Positions 59,168 to 64,000 of a stretch of 64,000 nucleotides of DNA are shown here, piece by piece. Below the pieces are notes generated by a model. It ran no database searches. It was given only the letters and a program-made list of their open reading frames with translations, and was not told the DNA's origin. How positions within the stretch are numbered: the stretch's first letter is position 1; every line of letters starts with the position of its first letter. Made by a program: the position numbers and the translations under genes. Source of the DNA: Prauserella endophytica (GTDB taxonomy: Bacteria; Actinomycetota; Actinomycetes; Mycobacteriales; Pseudonocardiaceae); NCBI RefSeq assembly GCF_005146945.1, contig NZ_SWMS01000006.1, positions 62,001 to 126,000 of the forward strand. Direction: 5' to 3'.

Positions 59168-59195
59168 TGCAAGCGCTTTCAGGAAAGCGCTTTCA
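59168..59195. promoter_or_regulatory. Tandem LacI-type operators
   Basis: TGCAAGCGCTTTCA (59168-59181) and GGAAAGCGCTTTCA (59182-59195) lie end to end, both close to TGAAAGCGCTTTCA, with a perfect core GAAAGCGCTTTC in the second. The central CG flanked by A/T runs is typical of LacI-family sugar repressors. They lie 30-57 bp before the sugar dehydrogenase start. No LacI gene is in the window. Confidence 0.8.
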
Positions 59196-59224
59196 AGGCG
59201 GACCCGGACTCGAGGATGAGTGTG

Positions 59225-61276
59225 ATGTCAAAGCCGAGATGGTCTTTACTGGCAACGGTCGCCCTGGTGGGCACGTTGCTGTCGGGCACGCAGGCGGCCG
59301 CGCAGGCCGACGCGCCCATCATGGATCCGATCCCCGAGGACCCAGTGACCTCCGGGCTCGGGCTCACGGTCGAGGAGGTCGCCCAGTTCCCGAAGTCCGA
59401 GCCGACACCGGCTCCGACCGACCCGCGCCTGATGCGGCACGCGCGTATCAACTACCTCGGTGAGCTGCCGGACGGCTCGGGCAGGCAGTACGTGCCCGAC
59501 CTCAACGGAAACCTGTACTTCCTCTCCGACGACGACGATCCGTACGTCTACCTCGACGTCAAGGCCAGGTTCCCGGACTTCTTCTCCGGCAGGGGGATGG
59601 GGCAGGGCTTCGGGTTCGTCGCGTTCGACCCGCGGTTCCAGCGCAACGGGAAGTTCTACACCGTCCACACCGAAGCCGGTGCGGCGCTGGAGAAGCCGAC
59701 GACGTACCCGGCGCAGCCTGGCACGCGGTACCACGGCATCGTCACCGAGTGGATCGCCGACGACCCGGAGGCCGACGTCTTCAGCGGCACCCACCGGGAG
59801 GTTCTGCGGTTCGGGTTCGCCCAGCAGATCCACGGCATCCAGCAGATCGACTTCAACCCGACGGCCTCGCGCCACGACGAGGACTACGGCCTGCTCTACG
59901 TCGCCGTCGGCGACGGCGGGCTCGGCGTGTCCAGTACCGAGCCGCAGGACCTGAGCACGCCACACGGGAAGATCCTGCGCATCGACCCGGACGGCACCGG
60001 CAGCGGCAACGGCCAGTACGGCGTGCCCAGGGCGAACCCGTTCGTCGGCCAGGAGGGCGCGCTCGGCGAGATCTGGGCCTACGGCATGCGCGATCCGCAC
60101 CGGTTCAGCTGGGACCCGAGGAGCCCGCACCGGATGTACCTGGGCCACATCGGCCAGCACGCGATCGAGGCGGTCTACGAGGTGCGCGAGGGCGACAACC
60201 TCGGCTGGAGCGAGCGCGAGGGAACGTTCCGCTACGAGCGGGGCGACGGCTGCTGGCTGTACCCGCTGCCCGAGGACGACGACAAGTACGGCTACGTCTA
60301 CCCCGTGGCGCAGTACGACCACAACCCGCCGCCCGACTGGGACTGCGGTGACGTCGGCCGCGCGATCAGCGGCGGATTCGTGTACCGGGGCGACATCCCG
60401 GAGCTGCGCGGCAAGTACCTCTTCGCCGACCTGGTGGACGGCAGGGTGTTCTACACCGAGCAGAACCAGATGAAGCGGGGCCACGACCCGGCCACCGTCC
60501 ACACGCTGATGATCTACGACGAGCACGGCAACCGCGTCAGCACGCCCGAGCTCGCCGGTGACGCCCGCGTGGACCTCCGCTTCGGCCGCGACGCCGAAGG
60601 CGAGCTGTATCTGCTGGCGAAGGCGAACGGCAAGATCTGGAAGGTCACCGGCGCGCGGAAGTTCTCGAGCTGTGGCACGGCGGGCGCCGGGGTCGGCGAC
60701 GCGATGGACGCCGGCAGCTGGGCTCCGGTGACACCGGAGAAGTGGCGGTTCCCCGGGCGTGAGGTGGTCCTTGCCGAGGCGGGCGAGGCGCGGCCGGGTC
60801 CGCGCAGGCCCTTCGAGTACGCCGTGCTGACCAAGGGCGGGGAGTACGGTTCGGTGCGCGTCGACGCGGAGGTCCGGCTCGACACCCCCGTGACGGAGGC
60901 CAACCGGGACGTGATCATCGTCTTCGGGTACCGCTCGGACACGGAGTTCTACTACGCGCATCTGTCATCGGACAACTCGATCTACCCGCACAACGGCATC
61001 TTCAAGGTGAACAACGCCGACCGGGAGCGCATCGACGACCAGTGGAACGCGACGGTCTCGCGGGGCGCGGCCCCGGCGATCACCGACGCCAGCTGGCACG
61101 ACGTGCGCGTGACCCACTGCGCGGCCACCGGTGAGATCGCGGTGTACGTCGACGGTGCACGCAACCCGCTGATGACGGCGGTCGACACGACGTTCGCCTC
61201 GGGCCGCGTCGGCTTCGGCTCGTTCGACAACATCGGCAGGCTGCGAAACCTGGAGGTGAGCGGCACCAGGGCCTGA
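59225..61276 (+). CDS. Secreted PQQ-type sugar dehydrogenase with C-terminal jelly-roll domain
   Basis: 683 residues. Signal peptide (KPRWSLLATVALVGTLLSG, cut near AAAQA). Six-bladed glucose/sorbosone dehydrogenase-type propeller about 45-480: FDPRFQRNGKFYTVHTEAG, YVAVGDGGLGVSSTEPQDLS, GKILRIDPDGTG, AYGMRDPHRFSWDPRSPHRM and AISGGFVYRGDIPELRGKYL. A concanavalin-like jelly-roll domain follows at about 500-683 (IIVFGYRSDTEFYYAHLSSD, EIAVYVDGARNPLM, GRVGFGSFDNIGRLRNLEVS). It likely oxidises extracellular sugars. GAGG lies 9 bases before ATG 59225; ATG 59216 is the alternative. LacI-type operators upstream imply sugar control. Confidence 0.88.
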   Translation: MSKPRWSLLATVALVGTLLSGTQAAAQADAPIMDPIPEDPVTSGLGLTVEEVAQFPKSEPTPAPTDPRLMRHARINYLGELPDGSGRQYVPDLNGNLYFLSDDDDPYVYLDVKARFPDFFSGRGMGQGFGFVAFDPRFQRNGKFYTVHTEAGAALEKPTTYPAQPGTRYHGIVTEWIADDPEADVFSGTHREVLRFGFAQQIHGIQQIDFNPTASRHDEDYGLLYVAVGDGGLGVSSTEPQDLSTPHGKILRIDPDGTGSGNGQYGVPRANPFVGQEGALGEIWAYGMRDPHRFSWDPRSPHRMYLGHIGQHAIEAVYEVREGDNLGWSEREGTFRYERGDGCWLYPLPEDDDKYGYVYPVAQYDHNPPPDWDCGDVGRAISGGFVYRGDIPELRGKYLFADLVDGRVFYTEQNQMKRGHDPATVHTLMIYDEHGNRVSTPELAGDARVDLRFGRDAEGELYLLAKANGKIWKVTGARKFSSCGTAGAGVGDAMDAGSWAPVTPEKWRFPGREVVLAEAGEARPGPRRPFEYAVLTKGGEYGSVRVDAEVRLDTPVTEANRDVIIVFGYRSDTEFYYAHLSSDNSIYPHNGIFKVNNADRERIDDQWNATVSRGAAPAITDASWHDVRVTHCAATGEIAVYVDGARNPLMTAVDTTFASGRVGFGSFDNIGRLRNLEVSGTRA

Positions 61277-61303
61277 CCGCGGCCGGAGCCCTTCCGGCCG
61301 CGG
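61277..61303 (+). terminator. GC hairpin directly after the sugar dehydrogenase stop
   Basis: CCGCGGCCGGA, 5-nt loop, TCCGGCCGCGG: an 11-bp perfect stem beginning at the first base after the TGA. Confidence 0.75.
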
Positions 61304-61307
61304 TGAA

Positions 61308-61364
61308 CCGCAGTGAAGGCCACCTTGCCTGCGTTCAACGCAGGGAAGGTGGCCTTCACTGCGG
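61308..61364. terminator. GCAGTGAAGG-family hairpin copy 3
   Basis: Arms of 26 bp (61308-61333 and 61339-61364) around loop TTCAA, with a single mismatch. The core CCGCAGTGAAGGCCACCTT equals that of the copies at 44622 and 49422. Between the convergent sugar dehydrogenase (ends 61276) and hibernation factor (ends 61377). Confidence 0.8.
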
Positions 61365-61376
61365 CCGGGTCGCGGT

Positions 61377-62126
61377 TCAGGCGGGCGTGATCAACCCGTA
61401 GTGCCCGTCGTAGCGCCGGTAGACCACCGAGCCCCGGCCCGTCTCGTGGTCGCGGAAGAAGGCGAACGGCAGCTCGGTGCGGTCGAGCCCCGCCGCCGCC
61501 CCGGCCGCGCTCTCCACCGGCACGGGCCGCGGCCGGACCGTGAGCGGCACGGCAGGCCGGTCTCGCGGTGGCACGGGGGAGTGCAGGCGGGCCAGCCGGT
61601 AGCCCGTGGGGCCCGCGCGGTAGACGACGCTGTCCTCGCCGGTGTCGGCGTCGACGAACAGGTGGAAGTCGTAGTCGCGGAGGTCCATCGTGAACGCCGC
61701 CTCGGCGGGGTCGCACCGGCAGAGCGGAAACTCCTTGCACCGCACGATCTCCCTCGGCCCCCGGGACCGCGCCGCGGGTACCTCCGGGGCAGCCCCGCGC
61801 CACGGCCGGAAAGTCCTCGGCCCGGTGAGCGACGCCACCTGCTCGCGCAGCCGGGCCCGCAGCAGGCCGCCGGCCTCGGCGAAGAACGCGGCCGCGACCT
61901 GCGCGCGCACCGCCCGCCCCGCGACGTCGAGATTCGCCTGTGCCAGCGCGGGAACGGGCGCGCTCGGCTTCGCGAACGCGACCAGCTTCACGCGCGCGGA
62001 CACGAGCCGGTCCGGCAGCTTCCGTGCCAGTCCGGCGATCTGCTTGCGCACGTAGTCCCGCGCGCTGTCCAGCACCTCGCCCCTGGTCTGCACGACGACG
62101 CCACCCGTCCAGCGCTGCCTGCCCAT
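61377..62126 (-). CDS. Long ribosome hibernation factor (HPF/RaiA) with two C-terminal domains
   Basis: 249 residues. N-terminal S30AE-like region about 10-95 (VVVQTRGEVLDSARDYVRKQ, RVKLVAFAKPSAPVPALAQA). Two copies of the C-terminal dimerisation domain follow: about 130-180 (EIVRCKEFPLCRCDPAEAAF, DYDFHLFVDADTGEDSVVYR) and about 205-249 (LPFAFFRDHETGRGSVVYRR). Such two-tail factors resemble the mycobacterial hypoxia-induced hibernation factor rather than the housekeeping one. It would inactivate or protect ribosomes in non-growing cells. The neighbouring phosphoribosyltransferase and alcohol dehydrogenase fit a dormancy group. Confidence 0.85.
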   Translation of the reverse strand: MGRQRWTGGVVVQTRGEVLDSARDYVRKQIAGLARKLPDRLVSARVKLVAFAKPSAPVPALAQANLDVAGRAVRAQVAAAFFAEAGGLLRARLREQVASLTGPRTFRPWRGAAPEVPAARSRGPREIVRCKEFPLCRCDPAEAAFTMDLRDYDFHLFVDADTGEDSVVYRAGPTGYRLARLHSPVPPRDRPAVPLTVRPRPVPVESAAGAAAGLDRTELPFAFFRDHETGRGSVVYRRYDGHYGLITPA

Positions 62127-62200
62127 CCGGGCCTCACCACCTTCCGCTCACGCCCCGATCATCATCGGCGGGCCGGGCCGGGGCAAGGCGGGTGATCGGT

Positions 62201-62875
62201 TCAGCGGTCTCGCGAGCGGCCGGTGACCTGCTCCGGCACGTCGTCGGCGGGGTCGGGCAGGAGGGCGACCACGTCGGCGTCGGACACCTCGGAGAAGTCG
62301 CGGTACCAGTTGCCGACCGCGCGCATCCAGACGCGGCGGTTCGGGCAGACGGTGTGGTCGGTGCTGTGGGAGAGCTCCTCGAGCACGTCGGCGGGAGCGA
62401 CGGGGACGGCGAGCACGATCCGGCTGGCGCCGCGGGCGCGCAGCACCCGCAGTGCCGCCTTCACCGAGGCGCCCGTGGCTATGCCGTCGTCGGTGAGCAC
62501 GACGGTCCGGCCGGTCACGGGCAGGGGAGCGCGGCCACGGCGCAGCACGAGGGCGCGCCGGTCGAGCTCGGCGAGCTCCCGCCGGGCCGCCTCGTCCACC
62601 TCCTCAGCGGTGAGCCGCAGCCTGCGCAGGATGTCGGCGTTGGTGACGAGCACGCCGCCCTCGCCCACGGCCCCGATGGCCAGCTCGGGACGGCCCGGCG
62701 CGCCGATCTTGCGCACCAGCAGCACGTCCAGCGGTGCCCCGAGGGCGTCGGCGATCTGCCGGGCCACGACGACACCGCCACGGGGAAGCCCGAGCACGAT
62801 CGGGTGGCGTCCGCGGAGGTACCCCAGTCGGCCCGCGAGTTCGCGGCCGGCTTCCCGGCGGTTCTCGAACTCCAT
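62201..62875 (-). CDS. Phosphoribosyltransferase-family protein
   Basis: 224 residues. The PRPP-binding signature VVLTDDGIATGASVKAALRV is near residue 120. The N-terminal GRHPIVLGLPRGGVVVARQI and VRKIGAPGRPELAIGAVGEG match the type I PRTase-like group often next to erythromycin-esterase or hypoxia genes in actinobacteria. The substrate is unknown; these are not standard purine or pyrimidine salvage enzymes. GGAGGG lies 7 bases before the ATG. It is upstream of the hibernation factor on the same strand, 74 bp apart. Confidence 0.87.
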   Translation of the reverse strand: MEFENRREAGRELAGRLGYLRGRHPIVLGLPRGGVVVARQIADALGAPLDVLLVRKIGAPGRPELAIGAVGEGGVLVTNADILRRLRLTAEEVDEAARRELAELDRRALVLRRGRAPLPVTGRTVVLTDDGIATGASVKAALRVLRARGASRIVLAVPVAPADVLEELSHSTDHTVCPNRRVWMRAVGNWYRDFSEVSDADVVALLPDPADDVPEQVTGRSRDR

Positions 62876-62933
62876 GGTTCTTCCCTCCAGGTGGGTTACC
62901 GCTGATGCTCGGCCACACGGACGCCCTGGTGAA

Positions 62934-62974
62934 GAGTCGAAGGTCCCTCGGTGGCGGGGCACCGGAAAGTGTCC
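62934..62974. promoter_or_regulatory. Possible DosR/DevR-like boxes
   Basis: On the minus strand 62934-62947 reads GGGACCTTCGACTC, 10 of 14 matches to the dormancy box GGGACTWWAGTCCC by my count. GGACACTTTCC at 62964-62974 is a second, weaker resemblance. Both lie between the divergent phosphoribosyltransferase and alcohol dehydrogenase. Tentative. Confidence 0.25.
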
Positions 62975-63023
62975 GATGGTGGTGGCGGAAGGGCTCGACC
63001 CCGCGACGAAGAAGGGTGTCGGA

Positions 63024-64000
63024 ATGCGAGCGTTGCGTCTCCTGGCCTGGAAGTCCGAGCCCGAGTTCGCCGACGTCGAGGAGCCGAGGCCCGGCCCCGG
63101 CCAGGTCGTGGTGCGGATCGCGGGCGCCGGCGTCTGCCATTCGGACCTGCACCTGATGCACGACTTCGAGCCCGGACAGTTGCCGTGGGGGCCGCCGTTC
63201 ACGCTCGGCCACGAGAACGCGGGCTGGGTGCACGCGCTCGGCGAGGGCGTCACCGGGCTCGCGCCGGGACAGCCCGTCGCCGTGTACGGCCCGTGGGGCT
63301 GCGGGGTCTGCCGCAACTGCCGGGTCGGCGTCGAGACCTACTGCGAGAACCCGGAAGGTGCGCCCGCGCCGGGCGGTGGCGGCGGCCTCGGCGTCGACGG
63401 CGGGATGGCCGAGCTCATGCTCGTCCCGCACGCCCGGCACGTCGTGCCGGTGCCGGAGGGGCTCGACCCGGTGCTCGCCGCGCCGCTCACCGACGCGGGG
63501 CTGACGCCGTACCACGCGGTGCGCCGGTCGTGGCCGAAGCTCGTCCCCGGCTCCACCGCCGTGGTGATCGGCGTCGGCGGGCTCGGGCACCTGGCGCTGC
63601 AGATCGTCAAGGCCACCACGGCGGCCAGGGTGATCGGTGTCGACGCGCGCGAGGAGGCTCTGACCCACGCGCGAGAACTCGGCGCCGACCTCGCGCTGCC
63701 CTCCGGCGACGACACGGCGGCGCGGATCAGGGACGTCACGCGCGGTGTGGGCGCGGACGTGGTAATCGACTGTGTCGGCAACGACGCGACGCTGGCGCTG
63801 GGCGCGGCCTGCGCGCGGCAGCTCGGCGACCTCACGATCGTCGGGATCGGCGGCGGCACCCTCCCGGTGTCGTTCTTCACGCTTCCCTATGAGCTCTCGG
63901 TGCAGACGACGTACTGGGGGAGCAGGCCGGAGCTCATCGAGGTGCTCGACCTCGCCGCACGCGGGCTGCTGCGCACCACGGTCACGCGGTTCGCCTTCGA
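63024..64000 (+). CDS. Zinc alcohol dehydrogenase (partial, runs off the window)
   Basis: 325 codons of a zinc-dependent medium-chain alcohol dehydrogenase, cut by the window end. Catalytic zinc ligands: AGAGVCHSDLHLMHDF near residue 37 and FTLGHENAGWVHALGEG near 63. Structural zinc cysteines are in GPWGCGVCRNCRVGVETYCE near 92. NAD motif VVIGVGGLGHLALQIVKATT near 175. The ATG at 63024 has GAAGGGTGTCGGA upstream. Divergent from the phosphoribosyltransferase gene with 148 bp between them. The last 20-30 residues lie beyond the window. Confidence 0.92.
   Translation, partial: MRALRLLAWKSEPEFADVEEPRPGPGQVVVRIAGAGVCHSDLHLMHDFEPGQLPWGPPFTLGHENAGWVHALGEGVTGLAPGQPVAVYGPWGCGVCRNCRVGVETYCENPEGAPAPGGGGGLGVDGGMAELMLVPHARHVVPVPEGLDPVLAAPLTDAGLTPYHAVRRSWPKLVPGSTAVVIGVGGLGHLALQIVKATTAARVIGVDAREEALTHARELGADLALPSGDDTAARIRDVTRGVGADVVIDCVGNDATLALGAACARQLGDLTIVGIGGGTLPVSFFTLPYELSVQTTYWGSRPELIEVLDLAARGLLRTTVTRFAF

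Overview
The window is high-GC actinobacterial chromosome. Many genes start with GTG or TTG, stop/start overlaps of the ATGA/GTGA type are common, and there is a complete mce lipid-import operon, an F420-type flavin fold and a dense set of TetR regulators with acyl-CoA genes. The gene set and the single-chain acyl-CoA carboxylase suggest Pseudonocardiaceae (an Amycolatopsis-like organism), but I cannot fix the genus. I see no tRNA, rRNA, CRISPR array, transposase or phage gene.

Layout. 1-2.8 kb: two XRE regulators, an SDR and small proteins. 2.9-8.4 kb: an SDR/acyl-CoA dehydrogenase/TetR operon, divergent from an MHS transporter and an acyl-CoA synthetase, with a paired TetR operator between them. 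8.8-15.7 kb: a beta-oxidation block (enoyl-CoA hydratase, 2-methylacyl-CoA racemase and thiolase, divergent from a nitronate monooxygenase-like protein, an HSD10-like dehydrogenase, a quinone reductase and TetR). 15.9-22.4 kb: a second catabolic operon (ALDH, eroded ADH, MaoC-like hydratase, acyl-CoA dehydrogenase), a frameshifted YciI gene and a GntR regulator. 22.5-29 kb: an 1832-residue carboxylase and an RpiR regulator. 29-31.5 kb: a TauE/SafE exporter behind a sulfur-type leader peptide, and a ROK regulator. 31.7-43.3 kb: an eleven-gene mce operon (DUF2236, yrbEA, yrbEB, mceA-F, mas, fadD) divergent from a double-HTH TetR protein. 44.7-50.7 kb: TetR, secreted lipase, TetR with a DrrAB-like exporter, and DinB. 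51-56.3 kb: MalY-like lyase, MFS and PUA/wHTH genes, a membrane-flavin-fold fusion and an APC permease. 56.4-61.3 kb: secreted GH64, GH18 and PQQ-type sugar dehydrogenase. 61.4-64 kb: long ribosome-hibernation factor, phosphoribosyltransferase and zinc alcohol dehydrogenase, which resembles a dormancy gene set.

The most unusual structure is non-coding. Every convergent gene junction with a real gap carries a large inverted structure. Three hold arrays of a degenerate unit repeating at exactly 21 bp (two helical turns), two of which flip orientation at the midpoint. Three others hold a different family of long hairpins built on GCAGTGAAGGCCACC. The seventh has a simple GC hairpin. Other points of interest are several nested operator pairs that link regulators to targets, a 2H-phosphoesterase-like protein with both catalytic motifs lost, and four decayed or frameshifted genes.
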